From Petaurus breviceps papuanus (Eukaryota; Chordata; Mammalia; Diprotodontia; Petauridae), in assembly GCA_028583685.1 (NCBI GenBank), contig JAMXIF010001253.1, forward strand, positions 28,716,158-28,780,157: a stretch of DNA of 64,000 bases. Reading direction: 5' to 3'. Below the pieces are notes generated by a model. The model had not been told where the DNA came from and searched no databases. It saw only the letters and a list, made by a program, of their open reading frames with translations. The stretch's first letter is position 1. Each line of letters begins with the position of its first letter. A program made the translations under genes and the position numbers. This document shows, piece by piece, positions 44,930 to 55,377 of the stretch.

Positions 44930-45625
44930 CTGAATCATTCTGGAAAACAATTTTAAAGTATGCTTAAAAATAACAAAAAGGTCTATGCCCTTTAGCCCAG
45001 AAATTCCACTGTAAGGAGGTTGGAAAAATCCCAAAATTTTTACAGCAATATTTGGGGGTGGGATGAGGGGGTGGGTGGGGGTGGTAGCAGCAAACAAAGT
45101 AGGCTCCAATAGATTGGCAAATGACTAAGCTAAAGTTGTGTTACATGAAAGTAATGGAATATGATTGTGCCATAAGAAACAATTAATACAAAGAATTCAG
45201 AGAAGCATACTTGGAAAGACTTAAATGAACTGATGTAAAGTGAAATAAAGTGAAAAGAGAATATATAAATATAGGAGGAATAACATGGGAATAAAGGGAA
45301 AAAATAAAGATGAAGACTCCAGCAATATGACAAAAACAATATATAACAACAACAAAAAGAAACACATGCTGTATAATTGCCATGACCAAGTTGGTCCTAA
45401 AGGAGAAACTTAAAAAATTGTAAAGTGGGGAAATATGTGTATGGAATATTGAATATACTTCTTGACTCTGTAGGTCAGTTTTGCTGAACTGTTTTTTTTT
45501 TCTTTCTTATTTATTTGTTGTTACAAGAGATGGCACTGTGGATAGGGAAGGGAGAAAACATGTTTGGAGATAAAGAAAATGTAAAAACAAAAGATTATAA
45601 TACATTCTAAAAATAAATCTACATG
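44930..45625 (+). repeat. L1 LINE 3' end
   Basis: 'agattggcaaatgactaagc', 'gtaatggaatatgattgtgc', 'cttggaaagacttaaatgaa' and 'ctgatgtaaagtgaaataaa' are in marsupial L1 ORF2-to-3'UTR order. 'aaaaacaatatataacaaca' lies further on. Confidence 0.8.
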
Positions 45626-46335
45626 GATTGATGAGGTCCCTATGTATCCACATCAATCTCTTTAGCCAGCACCTTCTTCCCATCTTAAATTAAAATATTT
45701 TTCTTCATATCTACAGAATTTCATCCTTGAGAACAGTCCATCTCTCCCAGCTTCCTCTATAGAATTTTGGGCTATAGAATTCTACCTTCCACCATAATCA
45801 GGGATGCATGGCAGACTCTGGCTGACTTTCCTTTTCTTCTCTATTGCAAATTCTAAGATGGAGTGGTCATTTACTCACAAGGTTCTCCTCATTTAGACCC
45901 AAATATCCAGTTCCTTTTTATTGGTGAGAATCAGGCATAAAATGGAAGTTCCCTTTGTTGGTTTCTGCACATTTCAAAAAATAACATAACCATTAAGGCA
46001 AGTCAGGAAATTATGAACTGTCCTGTTTTTAGTAGAGAGAGTTCTAGCAGATGTCTGGATAAGTGAAATTCCCTATTACTATCTTCTCAGAGCTCCAAGA
46101 TAGGGCTATGATCTGTTTCCCAGGCATCCCATCCATCTTCTCTGTCCAGGTGATCTACACTGATATATTTCCACTTCTGATCTTCAACTGAATGGCTTTT
46201 ACTGTGCATTTCCTGCTCTGATTCCTAGATTTCCCTTTGTGAATGAATATTATCTTCTTAATACAGAGCTCTTCCCTGCACTTGACCTCCCATGGCACTT
46301 ACTACCTTTTCCCTTTATTCCTTTCGAAAAAGGTG
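45626..46335 (-). repeat. Possible old LINE 3' region, antisense
   Basis: 'agatgtctggataagtgaaa' and 'ttccctattactatcttctc' resemble the antisense LINE seen at 39855-41200. Weak call. Confidence 0.3.
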
Positions 46336-46339
46336 CTTG

Positions 46340-47267
46340 CTTGAATTGGGATCTCCAATTCAATCCAACAACGAATTCAACAAATGTGCATTATTTATTT
46401 TGAATGTTAAATGAAAGAAACTATATTCAGATCTGAGAATACAGACAAAAACAAAAATCGCTACCCCCAATGATCTCACATCTGAGGGGATCTTATATCT
46501 TACATCTGAGAGGATCTTACATCTAAGGGATACAACAGGAAAACAGAGAAGTAAATACAAGATAATTTGAGTAGGAAGAGTGTACCCATAACTGAAGAGT
46601 TCAGGGAATCCTTTGCATAGGCTCTATTTTTGGTAACAAAGGAAGCTAAAGATGCTAAAAGGGTGGGGGAGGGGAGAGAGAAGGGAACAAGCATTTATTA
46701 AGTGCCTACTATTTCTATATTATCTTCACAACTACCCCCGAGAAGTAGGGGCTATTAGTGTCCCCATTTTATGGTTAGGGAAACTGAGGTAGCCAGAGGT
46801 TAAGTGACTAGCTCAGGGTCACACAAATAATAAATGTCTTGACTGGATTTGAAATCAATACTCTAAGAGGTACAGGTGAGAAAGAAATATATTCCAGATA
46901 GAGAAGATAACTTAAGTGGGGACAAAGAAGCAAGAAATGGAACCCTGAGGTCAGGTAACAATGGAAAGTAGGCCAGTTTGGTGGAATGAAAAAGGGAAAT
47001 AATGTGAAGTAAGTTTGAAAGAGTCAGCTAGAGCCAGATTAGGAAGGGCCTTAAATGAGTTTATATCTTAGAGGCAATAGGGAGCTCTGAAGATTTTTGA
47101 GCAGGGAAATGACATTTAGAACTATGATTTAATAAGATTGCTTTGGCAGGATAGATTAAAGGGAGACACTTGAGAATTAAATCAATTATAGTACCTATTC
47201 CAATAATTCAAGATGGGATGGGACATGGGCTAGGGAGAGACGGGAGATATTAAGTTCTGTTTTGGAT
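46340..47267 (-). repeat. L2 LINE 3' region, antisense, split by a MIR
   Basis: Starts 'cgaattcaacaaatgtgcat' and runs to 'aggaagggccttaaatgagt', 'ggcaatagggagctctgaag' and 'gagcagggaaatgacattta', the reversed L2 ORF2 end. A short imperfect tandem (acatctgagggatctta type) lies at 46478-46535. An antisense MIR occupies 46675-46870. Confidence 0.75.
46675..46870 (-). repeat. MIR-like SINE, antisense
   Basis: 'caagcatttattaagtgcct' leads into 'attttatggttagggaaact' and 'ctcagggtcacacaaataat'. Confidence 0.7.
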
Positions 47268-47283
47268 ACAATCATAGAATCTT

Positions 47284-47456
47284 TTTTTTTGTTTTACTTT
47301 TTGGAGGGGAGAGGGGAGGGCAATTGGGGTTAAGTGACTTGTCCAAGGTCACATGGCTAGTTTTTTTAAATGTTAAGTGTCTTAGGTCGGATTTGAACTC
47401 AGGTCCTCTTGACTCCAGGGCCGGTGCTCTATTCACTGTGCCGCCTAGCTGCCCCA
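47284..47456 (-). repeat. WALLSI/WSINE-like SINE with exact 16-bp target duplication
   Basis: T-run, 'ggcaattggggttaagtgac', 'ggatttgaactcaggtcctc', head 'gtgccgcctagctgcccc'. ACAATCATAGAATCTT is perfect at 47268-47283 and 47457-47472, so it is one of the youngest insertions here. Confidence 0.95.
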
Positions 47457-47472
47457 ACAATCATAGAATCTT

Positions 47473-47819
47473 AGAACTGAGCTGGACTTGTTTGTGAATC
47501 TGTGTGAAGAGGTCAGAATGAGAGAACCAGAGCAGGAAAGGACCTCAGTGGGCTTGCTAGGTCTCCAGTTAGTGAAAGCAAAAGTCTCTCCACTAAATGC
47601 CCTCTTGGAGTCCCTCCTCTCTACCTCCAACCAACTCTTTTCCCACTTCCCTCTATATGCTCAGGTTCTGTCTCCTAGAGTCAGGACCAATCTCTTCTAC
47701 CTTCATGAAATCCTGTAGCATCTATCATTCAGTTGTTCAGTAGTACCTCATTCTTCAGGATCCCATGAACCATAGCATGCCAATACTACCCATGACTGTG
47801 TTTTTTGTTGTTATTTTTT
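47473..47819. other. Unassigned sequence
   Basis: Begins as the antisense start of a MIR-like SINE (the target of the SINE insertion). The remainder is unrecognised. Confidence 0.4.
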
Positions 47820-48262
47820 GAGGGGCGACTCAACTCTCACTTCTGGTTCCAGGAAGCTGTAGCATGCACAGTGGCCACAACTCAGTAAACTATCTCAGCA
47901 GACAGGCTAAACCAGGATAAGGGTAATCAATGGGTCACAAACATGTCAGTAAGTCAGGGAGCTCTCTACTCAAGCATGTGAAAACTTCCCTGGACAGAGG
48001 ACAGATGAAAACAATCTTCTAATGGCCATGAAGGCAGCCGAAGCAGGTGCTAGGAAGCACTCAGCTTGGTCAAATATCAAAGACACCAAAATCTTCCTAG
48101 GACATCACCAGTTGTCCTTTCATACTGCCACTGGTCTTTGATGACTCGAACAAAAAGTGAGGCTGACAATTTTGTGCCTCTCTTAAATCCTATTTACAGG
48201 AGTCAAATCATCACCCTATGATGTCACTGGTCCTCATTGAAAACGAAGGACAAAAACCAATC
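47820..48262 (+). repeat. Family-R repeat
   Basis: 'aggaagctgtagcatgcaca' at the 5' part and 'atgatgtcactggtcctcat' with AAACGAAGGACAAAAACCAA at the 3' end. Near full length. Confidence 0.8.
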
Positions 48263-48289
48263 TTCATCACTGCTAGTGATTGAAGGGAA

Positions 48290-49070
48290 AGGTCTTCTGA
48301 AGAGAGAGATTTAGGAAGTGAACAACCATTGTGGAACTCAGCTCCTGTACAAGCAGAACTCAAAGGGTTAGGTTAAGAGGAAGAAGAAATTAAATAGTAG
48401 AACTTTCCAGGCATGAGGGACAGAGAAAATGCCTGAAAGTCAAGGGACGGAGAGTCTTGCTTGGAACAGCAAGGAGGTCAGTGTTGCTGGATTAAAGAGT
48501 ATATATGGAGGGGAATGAGGTCTAAGAAGAGGGTTAAGATAGGAAAGGGTCAAATAATGAAGGGCTTTGAAATTCAAACAGGGTCCTGGAGGTAACAGAG
48601 AGTCATTGGAGTTTGTCAAATGAAACAGTAACATGGTCAGACCTGTACTTTAGGAAAATCATTCTGACAGTTGAGAGACTTGAAGCAGGGAGATCAACAA
48701 GGCAGCTACTCAGTCTAGGAGGGGATGAGGACTTGTACCATTATGGTGGCAGTATGAGAGGGGAGAAAGGGGAATATAGGTGAGATATAGCAAAGATGGA
48801 ATCAACAGGATTTGGACTTGGGGGCAGCAAAAAGAGAGAGAAGTGGAGAATGACACCTAGGTTTTGAGCCTAGGTGACCGGGAGGATGATGGTGCCCTCT
48901 ATAGTAATAGGGTAGTTAGGAAAAAAGGAGTACATGAAAAAGGTAATGAGTTCTGTCTGGGACATGTCAAGTTTAAGATATTTATGAGATTTACTGTTCA
49001 AGATATGAGCTGAAATAGCTGTTCAAGAACCAAGAGATGTTGTAGATACTACCAGTCCATGAAGAGAACT
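48290..49070 (-). repeat. L2 LINE ORF2 end, antisense
   Basis: 'ccaggcatgagggacagaga', 'aatgaagggctttgaaattc', 'ggaaaatcattctgacagtt', 'ggagaatgacacctaggttt' are the reversed L2 ORF2 C-terminal region. Confidence 0.8.
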
Positions 49071-49789
49071 TTTGTTAGGAAATTCTGGTACCAGAAGCCC
49101 TTATCAGCTCCTCAGGCTTCTTCATCCCCTATAGTGAGTACATCAAGTATCTACCATTGGAAGTAGCAGAAAGAGCATCAGACCACAGAGATCTCTCCAT
49201 CATTCTACAGATATCCACAGAGATCTCTGATTCATCAACGAGGGAGAAAACAGGACCAATATTTCATTGTCTAATTTAAATGAATTATACAAGTGAGTCA
49301 GGTTATCTTAGTTGGACCAAAGGACTAGGGCTTGCCAGTTGAAACAGGTTAGTCAAAATGTTTTAATAGATGCCTCTGTGGCCCTTCTCTGTGTTAACAG
49401 GATAGAATATTAACCAACAAAAGAGTGGAAATTTTGTTGACTTGCCCAAAGGCATACTGACCCAGGCTATCTCTTTGTAACACTGTCCTGAAGAAGGAGT
49501 AAAAGATGGCAGTAGTAGCCGTGCACAAAAGCAATGGGCATCAGACAAAGGACAAAAATACTCTATAAAGCAATGGCAATGGCAGCATGATGGAGGAGCT
49601 CTACTTCAAGACAGGAACCATGCCAACCAGAACCAAGGAGTACCAATGCACAAACTTACTGTATGAAAGAAGAAACTCAGAACTTGACCTTCAGTGGTAC
49701 TATAAGCAAAATGGATTGTGCAGACCTAGGGAACAGATATTGATTCTTTAGCAGAGTGCTTTTTCTGTTTAAGAGGGGGCCTTAACCTT
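49071..49789. other. Unassigned sequence
   Basis: Nothing recognised. Confidence 0.4.
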
Positions 49790-50010
49790 GTGAGGCAGCT
49801 AGGTGGATAGAGCACTGGGCTTGAAATCAGGAAGACTCATCTTCATGAGTTCAAATCCAGTTTCAGATACTTATTGGCTTTGTGACCCTGGACAAGTCAT
49901 TTAAGCCTGCATGCCTCAGTTTCCTCATTTGCAAAATGAGCTGAAGAAGGAAATAGCAAACTACTCCAGGATATTTGACAAGAAACTCCAAATGGTGGTT
50001 CTATAAGTCT
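49790..50010 (+). repeat. MAR1-type SINE
   Basis: 'aggcagctaggtggatagag', 'aaatcaggaagactcatctt', 'ctcagtttcctcatttgcaa' and 'caagaaactccaaatggtgg'. Confidence 0.9.
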
Positions 50011-50329
50011 GGAAGAACTTTCTGGGTCCCTGGGGAATGTGGGTGATACCAAAGGAGAACATTTTCTGGATTGTCTGTCAGCTCAAATACAAGTCCATCC
50101 TAAAGTCTTTGTTGTGTGTTTATAAAACTTGGTCTGTGCTCCATGTCTTTGTAGCCTCAGTTGCTTTCAAAAGGAACTGAACACCCCTAGGGAAAAGCTA
50201 GAAATTAGTCAAATTCAGATATTCCTGAGAAGCTGAGGATAACTATGAATCCAAGAGTATTAATTATTGAGGAACCTTCAAGACATGAACTTGGATCCGT
50301 GTAAATCAAGAACTTTGATAATTGTCTAC

Positions 50330-50830
50330 ATTGTCAAAGGATCCATGATTTCATGGATGTGAATACTCCATCCAGGTATACCAAGTACAACCCATCAGTT
50401 TCTTCTCATCCCATTCATTTCTTGTCTGTGTCTTCCTCACAAAATCATCCACTACCTCCACTTAATGCACTAGAAGGCTTCTTCTAGGTCTTCTATGTGA
50501 GTATCAATGTCATTATCAATATGTGAGCAACCCAACTATTCCAATCATAATTTTCCTGATATTCCTTATTCTACTTCTTGCATGCAAGTGATCCTTGGTT
50601 ATGTGCTTCGGCCTATGTGATCCTATTTCTACATCTCTTGAATCTCTTCATCACCTACCATGTGTCTCTGGATTGCACTGGGGAAACTGTGTAGCACTTT
50701 TGACAAACTCAAGCTGCTGTCTGACACAAATGTCCTTCCAGTGACATCATTTGCCTGTGAATCACGTAATTCCCACAGCCTCTAAAGAACTGAGATTGTA
50801 GGCAACCCAAAGAGACCTATGAAAAGGCAT
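50330..50830 (-). repeat. Probable RTE LINE ORF2 C-terminal fragment, antisense
   Basis: On the minus strand 'ttggaatagttgggttgctc' fits the W.GH(V/I)AR region, and 'caatccagagacacatggta' fits the QR.M.G region upstream. No open frame remains. Confidence 0.45.
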
Positions 50831-51299
50831 AAGTAGGAGCGTATTACTAGTAATTAATTAAATTATACTTAAGAGTTGAGGAAAGGAAAAAAAAATTATT
50901 GGTCATTTGTATGGTCTATCTTAAAGAGTCACTTGTAACCAGGAAGCTTGATGGACCTGAAGTTCAAGAAACTTTGGGTAAATAACTGTAATAAGGAATG
51001 GGGTAAATAACCCAGCTTTTAGATTTCCATGCAGGTGGCTGGGACTTGGGGTGACATTTATGCATTATCCAGTAGCAGTTACATATATGGAAAGACAAAT
51101 GGCTTTCATCTTGTCCCCTTCTCCACCCAATCACCTTGTGCTAGCAAGCACAGGATTGAAAGCTAGAAGGGAATTTAGAGTGTACTGGATCGGACACCCT
51201 CATTTGAAGAGATAAGAATTTCACATTCCAGAATACGTACCCCCCACCCATTCACCCACCCCCTCACCTGGGTTCCTCAATTCTACTCTTAAGGGACCA
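50831..51299. other. Unassigned sequence
   Basis: Nothing recognised. Confidence 0.4.
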
Positions 51300-51530
51300 G
51301 GAGGCAATGTGTTGTTACTGGAAAGAGCACTGAGTCACAAGACCTAACTCCAAGTTCTTGCTCTGACAATGACCCTGGGCAAGTTGCTTATTCTTTCTGA
51401 TTCTTAGCTTCCTCTGTTAAAACAGCGATAATGGTAATTATCATACTACCTACCTCACAAGAATATTGTGAAAAGTACTATAGAATTGAAAAGTGCTATT
51501 GCAGCACAGGTTATTATTACCCTGATCACT
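51300..51530 (+). repeat. MIR-like SINE
   Basis: 'ggaaagagcactgagtcaca', 'gaccctgggcaagttgctta', 'ctacctacctcacaagaata' and 'gtgctattgcagcac'. Confidence 0.75.
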
Positions 51531-51679
51531 AAGTAACCCTAGGTATGAGTTGGCTTGGGGGGAGGGGGCGGTCAATCGGGGAAGGACTCAGTCAATCCTG
51601 GCCCAGAGTTTGGAAGGGGCAGCCTCAATGTGGCTTGCAGACAGATACACACCAGAGCCTAAGACACACCATTAAAAAT

Positions 51680-51745
51680 TTTCAGGATCTTCTAGAATCA
51701 TATTATGAAATATCATAATGTTCAGCTGTCACTGAGACTGCAACC
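51680..51745 (-). repeat. 66-bp flanking direct repeat, 3' side of NUP62 retrocopy
   Basis: Gapless match to 52814-52879, 51 of 66 identical by hand count. It abuts the retrocopy's poly(A) (T8 on the plus strand, 51746-51753). Best explained as a target-site duplication, though 66 bp is long for LINE-driven insertion. Confidence 0.85.
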
Positions 51746-51778
51746 TTTTTTTTAAAGACTTCATAAAGCATCAAGCAA

Positions 51779-51784
51779 TTTAAT
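51779..51784 (-). terminator. Polyadenylation signal ATTAAA of the retrocopy
   Basis: Lies 25 nt upstream of the A8 tract on the minus strand, the normal spacing. Inherited from the source mRNA and still intact, so it could serve a retrogene transcript. Confidence 0.75.
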
Positions 51785-52006
51785 GAGCATAAAGAGATTC
51801 ACAAAACTTTGATAAAACTAATGCAAATTCTGGCATAGTTTCTTCTTACCACCATAAAGGTTTAGAACGGAGAAAAATCCCCACAAACTTTACTGTAACA
51901 AAAAATAACTACAGTAGATAACTATGTTTTAGTCAAGTTTATCCCCTAGGACCTTTTATATAAAGGTTAGGTAATGAGTAACACTATCCAAGAGGTCTTG
52001 GGGCAT

Positions 52007-52630
52007 TTAATCAAACGCAATCCGGTAGCTACGTTCCTGCTCCTTGCGACGACTCTCGAAAACCTTTGACACCTCTTCCACCTTCTGCTGCAACAAGACT
52101 GAATTCTGATCAATCCACTGAAGTGAATCCATATGTGCATTCAAGATTTTACAGATCTGCTGCAGTGGGTCATTGGTGTCTGGAGGCCCTCCGGACATAT
52201 TCAGGTGCTCAGTGACGTCCTTGAGATCTTGGGCCATGCTCTTCAGCTGAGCATCTATATTCTCTGCCAGTTTATAAGTTTTCTCTCGCTCCTCATCTGC
52301 ATGCTGCAGGTAGATGGTTCCACTCTGCTCCTTCATGGCCTCCTCTAGAGGAGCCAGCAGATCTTCCAGTTCTTTCTGCTGTGACAGGATAAAGTCTAAT
52401 TCTTGGTCCAACCTTTTCTGATCCAGCTTTACTTTCTCTGCTTCTCTGTGTAAAGAAGTGATCTTCTCACCATTCTCAATTAAGGTCCGGTCCCAAGCAT
52501 TCACCTGGGTGGCCTGCTGAAGGAAGTGTTTTTCTTGGTCCTCCAGTTCAAGACTCCATTTATTGATCAGACTTTCCAGCTGAGCATAAGTTGTCACAGG
52601 GGTATGGGATGGGGGAGTCTCTTGATCCAT
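52007..52630 (-). CDS. NUP62 C-terminal retrogene (Nsp1_C coiled-coil domain), candidate
   Basis: A 207-residue protein, almost identical in kind to the last ~195 residues of nucleoporin p62. In the parent this part forms the coiled coils that assemble the NUP62-NUP58-NUP54 channel complex of the nuclear pore and bind NUP93. Visible landmarks: TYAQLESLINKWSLE (residues about 19-33), NAWDRTLIENG, LDQELDFILSQQKELEDLL, YLQHADEEREKTYKLAENI, ICKILNAHMDSLQWIDQNS, and the terminal RRKEQERSYRIAFD. Heptads run almost throughout. The FG repeats are missing. From memory it is about 90% identical to human NUP62. The ATG at 52628-52630 has A at -3 and G at +4 and lies 30 nt after an in-frame stop, so it is the only possible start. 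Residues 1-17 come from the former linker. The frame is intact although the flanking repeats have diverged 23%. The layout resembles eutherian NUP62CL; orthology is untested. Expression is unknown. Confidence 0.75.
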   Translation of the reverse strand: MDQETPPSHTPVTTYAQLESLINKWSLELEDQEKHFLQQATQVNAWDRTLIENGEKITSLHREAEKVKLDQKRLDQELDFILSQQKELEDLLAPLEEAMKEQSGTIYLQHADEEREKTYKLAENIDAQLKSMAQDLKDVTEHLNMSGGPPDTNDPLQQICKILNAHMDSLQWIDQNSVLLQQKVEEVSKVFESRRKEQERSYRIAFD

Positions 52631-52813
52631 TGTGGGCCTCAGAATTGTGGTAGCTGAGGGCTAAGTAGCACAGGGGGAAGGGATGATGCTGATGCCAGGT
52701 ATCGTCAGTGGCTTCAGATTCAAGGCAAAACCTGAGGAGGAAAATGAAGTTGTAGTAGTGGTAAGTGGAATTGGTACACTTGTGGAGCCAAGCGGCTTTA
52801 GTGGGTTAAATAC

Positions 52814-52879
52814 TTTCAGGATTTGCTAGCACTATACTGGGAAATAACACAATGTTCAGCTCTCACTGAGATTCTAGCC
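52814..52879 (-). repeat. 66-bp flanking direct repeat, 5' side of NUP62 retrocopy
   Basis: Partner of 51680-51745. It ends exactly where recognisable NUP62 sequence begins (52813). Confidence 0.85.
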
Positions 52880-53918
52880 TTTCCTCAAATTTAGTCCATG
52901 GACATCCCCAAGTAGAGAAACTTTTCTTCTTCATTCAAAATTTCTTTTCTTAGTCTCACCCTCTCACAACTGCAAACTGCCCAAGGTTTACCCCTTCTAC
53001 AAAGGAGCTGCCACTCAGTACAGAAGCATAGAGACCAAAGACGAGAGAAAAGAGTGGCCAGGGCCACATTCAAATTCAAGTGGCAAGACTCCAAGCATCT
53101 GTTCCATGGCTGGCACTCACCACTTGTTTTGCATAGGGAACAGAGTCCATATGTAGGTCATTTTTTTCCCTTTCAGTACCCAGGCCTTGAGGAGATGCAG
53201 TCTATCTGTCCCTATTGGATTTCAAAACTGTCCTTGATCCACTTAGAGTGAATCATACTCTGGCTCCAAAGAACTCTGTAAGACAGCACCCTGATTTACA
53301 GAGCAGGATAAAAATCTAGCTAATTAATATAGATTTCATGGCATTCCAGGCATGGATCTGTTACATTCAATTTAACAAAACAAAAAATACTTAGTTGACT
53401 CAAGGTGATGCCTTGGATGAAAAAATATGAGAACTGACACCCTTCTTTCCTAAACCTTTCTCACAGGGTTAGTCCAAGTTTAAAGCCAAGATTCTAATAG
53501 CCTGAAATATTTGCCACTCTGTCCCTGTCCATTCTCAGTTTCCCTTTGGAGCTAAAAGTATAGACATGCTGACAGGCGGCTCTTCTTACAAGGCTTCCTC
53601 TCATTCCTAGAAGACAGACTTAGAAGAAGTTGGCTTGGTAACCAAAAAACTGAAGGTATCAAATGCAAGAATGTATTACCAGTTTGCAATTAGGCATGCA
53701 AATGGGGAGGGCAATGGAGGAGGGAAAGTTGGAAGATGAAGATAGAGCTGGGTGGGGCCTAAGATAAAGGAATTCCAGAGATAATCCCAAAATCTAATTT
53801 TAGCAGACAGTCATCCCTTCCCCTTTCTCCCAGAAGTCTTTTATTAAAATTGATGAAGAGTGAAACTGACTGCTTGTGGATTAACCTACTCTTTTATCTG
53901 GATTCCCTTCTGGTGACT
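52880..53918. other. Unassigned region upstream of the retrogene
   Basis: No repeat or CpG-rich promoter seen. On the minus strand a good splice-donor match (GTG|GTGAGT, GT at 53119-53120) exists. With the pyrimidine-rich acceptor inside the retrocopy (TTTTCCTCCTCAG, AG at 52732-52733) it could form a 5'UTR exon; this is speculative. Confidence 0.3.
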
Positions 53919-54126
53919 GGTTGTTCAGTTGTGTCTGACTCTTCATGACCCTATTTGGGGGTTTTCTTGGCAAAGATACTGCAGTGGTTTGTCATTTCCT
54001 TCTCCAGCTCATTATACAGATGAGGAAACTGAGGCAAACAGCACTGAGTTACTTGCCAAGGGCCCAATAGGAAGATGAGTCTTCCAGACTCCAAGCCTGG
54101 CACTCTATGCACTGTCACCAAGCTGC
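53919..54126 (-). repeat. MAR1-type SINE, antisense
   Basis: 'tggttgttcagttgtgtctg', 'cttcatgaccctatttgggg', 'gaggaaactgaggcaaacag' and 'actgtcaccaagctgccc'. Confidence 0.9.
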
Positions 54127-54234
54127 CCAACAGCAACAACAAAGCTGAAAGAAGAAGGAAAAAAAATATTAGAAACAGGAATAATCAATAAGTTGGACGG
54201 TTTAGAGACTATCTTAACAATACGATAATAATCA

Positions 54235-54480
54235 GGCAGCAGGTGGTATAGCAGGTAGACAGCTGGGCCTGAAGTCAGGAAGACTCATCTTTCTGAGTTC
54301 AAATCTGATCTTAGACATTACTAACCATGTGACCCTGGACAAGTCACTTAACCCTGTTTGCCTCAGTTTCTCATCTATAAAATGTACTAGAGAAGGAAAT
54401 GGCAAACCACTAGTATCTTTGTCAAGAAAACCCCCAAACTCACCAAGAGTCAGACATGACTGAAATGACTGCACAACAAC
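54235..54480 (+). repeat. MAR1-type SINE
   Basis: 'gcagcaggtggtatagcagg', 'gaagtcaggaagactcatct' and the RTE-like end 'gagtcagacatgactgaaat' with GCACAACAACA. Confidence 0.92.
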
Positions 54481-54484
54481 ATTA

Positions 54485-54545
54485 GAGGTTGCTGTTTGTC
54501 CTTCGTTCTTGAAGGTGGACGTGACATCAGGGAGGTGATTAGAAC
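54485..54545 (-). repeat. Family-R repeat, 3' end only, antisense
   Basis: 'gtttgtccttcgttcttgaa' then 'ggtggacgtgacatcaggga' is the reversed family-R terminus. Confidence 0.6.
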
Positions 54546-54864
54546 CAGTAGACTATAAACTCCATGAAGATGAGGACTTTGCCCCAGAGTTCTTTTCCCA
54601 CACCTTAGCAGATACTTAATAGTTACTTGTTTGAATTATACAGAAATGAACCTTTTTACCTTCAAGATGTTTCCCTATCCTCCTTAAATTTCAATTTTCT
54701 CCTGACTTCACTTACCTCCCTCTAGGGCCTGAACCCAGTTTATCAGTCATTTCACCAATAAGCTCTCTACCACCCTGAAACCTCATACTCTCCTGACTCT
54801 GACAATTCCACTGATAATTCTGTCCTTGGTTTCCTGGCTTTCTGGCATAGGCATTAACTTTCAG

Positions 54865-55115
54865 TAGGGCAGCTAGGCTGTCCAGTGAAGAGAACTAGAG
54901 CCAGGAAGACTCATCTTCCTGAATTCAAATGTGGCCTCCGACACTTACTGTGGGACACTGGGCAAAGTCAATTCACCCTGTTTACCTCAGTTTCCTCATC
55001 TGTAAAATACGCTAGAGAAGAAAATGGTAAATTACGCTAGTATCTCTGCCAAGAAACCCCCAAATTGGGTCATGAAGAGTTAGACACAGCTGAAAAACAA
55101 CTCAACAATGACACT
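54865..55115 (+). repeat. MAR1-type SINE inside the L2
   Basis: 'agccaggaagactcatcttc', 'cctcagtttcctcatctgta', 'gggtcatgaagagttagaca' and a CTCAACAATGAC end. Confidence 0.9.
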
Positions 55116-55377
55116 AACTTCAATGCTAAGTTGTTTTACACAAAAGATGTTTAAGCTAATAATTTTTTTTATTGTTTTGAAGCAACTATCTATGTCCGTT
55201 ACATTTTCACATGAATATGTTTGTTTGGTTTATAGCAATCACCACAGAGTCTGCTCAGTTCACTGCTGGGGAGCTGAACCTTGCTGAAGAATGCCATTCT
55301 ATGGATGGTATCCCAAGTTCATAACATTGAAATCATTCTTGACTCTTCCCACTTCCTCAATTTCCACATCAAGTCAC

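Larger units (their letters stand above)
51746..52813 (-). mobile_element. NUP62: 5'-truncated processed retrocopy of NUP62 mRNA
   Basis: On the minus strand it runs: Thr/Ser-rich end of the FG region from 52813 (in-frame text GFALNLKPL is recognisable, as in NUP62), an in-frame TAG at 52661-52663, the ATG at 52630, the complete C-terminal coding region, TAA at 52007-52009, about 250 nt of 3'UTR, an ATTAAA signal at 51779-51784, 25 nt of spacer, and A8. The A8 and direct repeats on both sides are the marks of LINE-mediated retroposition. The parent's N-terminal FG-repeat half is absent, as expected for 5' truncation. Confidence 0.92.

Noticed and set aside
52133-52348. 71-codon plus ORF
   Set aside because: Antisense shadow of the NUP62 retrogene frame.
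52007-52879. The copy being the parental NUP62 gene itself
   Set aside because: The FG-repeat half is missing, the remaining linker contains an in-frame stop, and the copy has a poly(A) and flanking direct repeats. It is a retrocopy.
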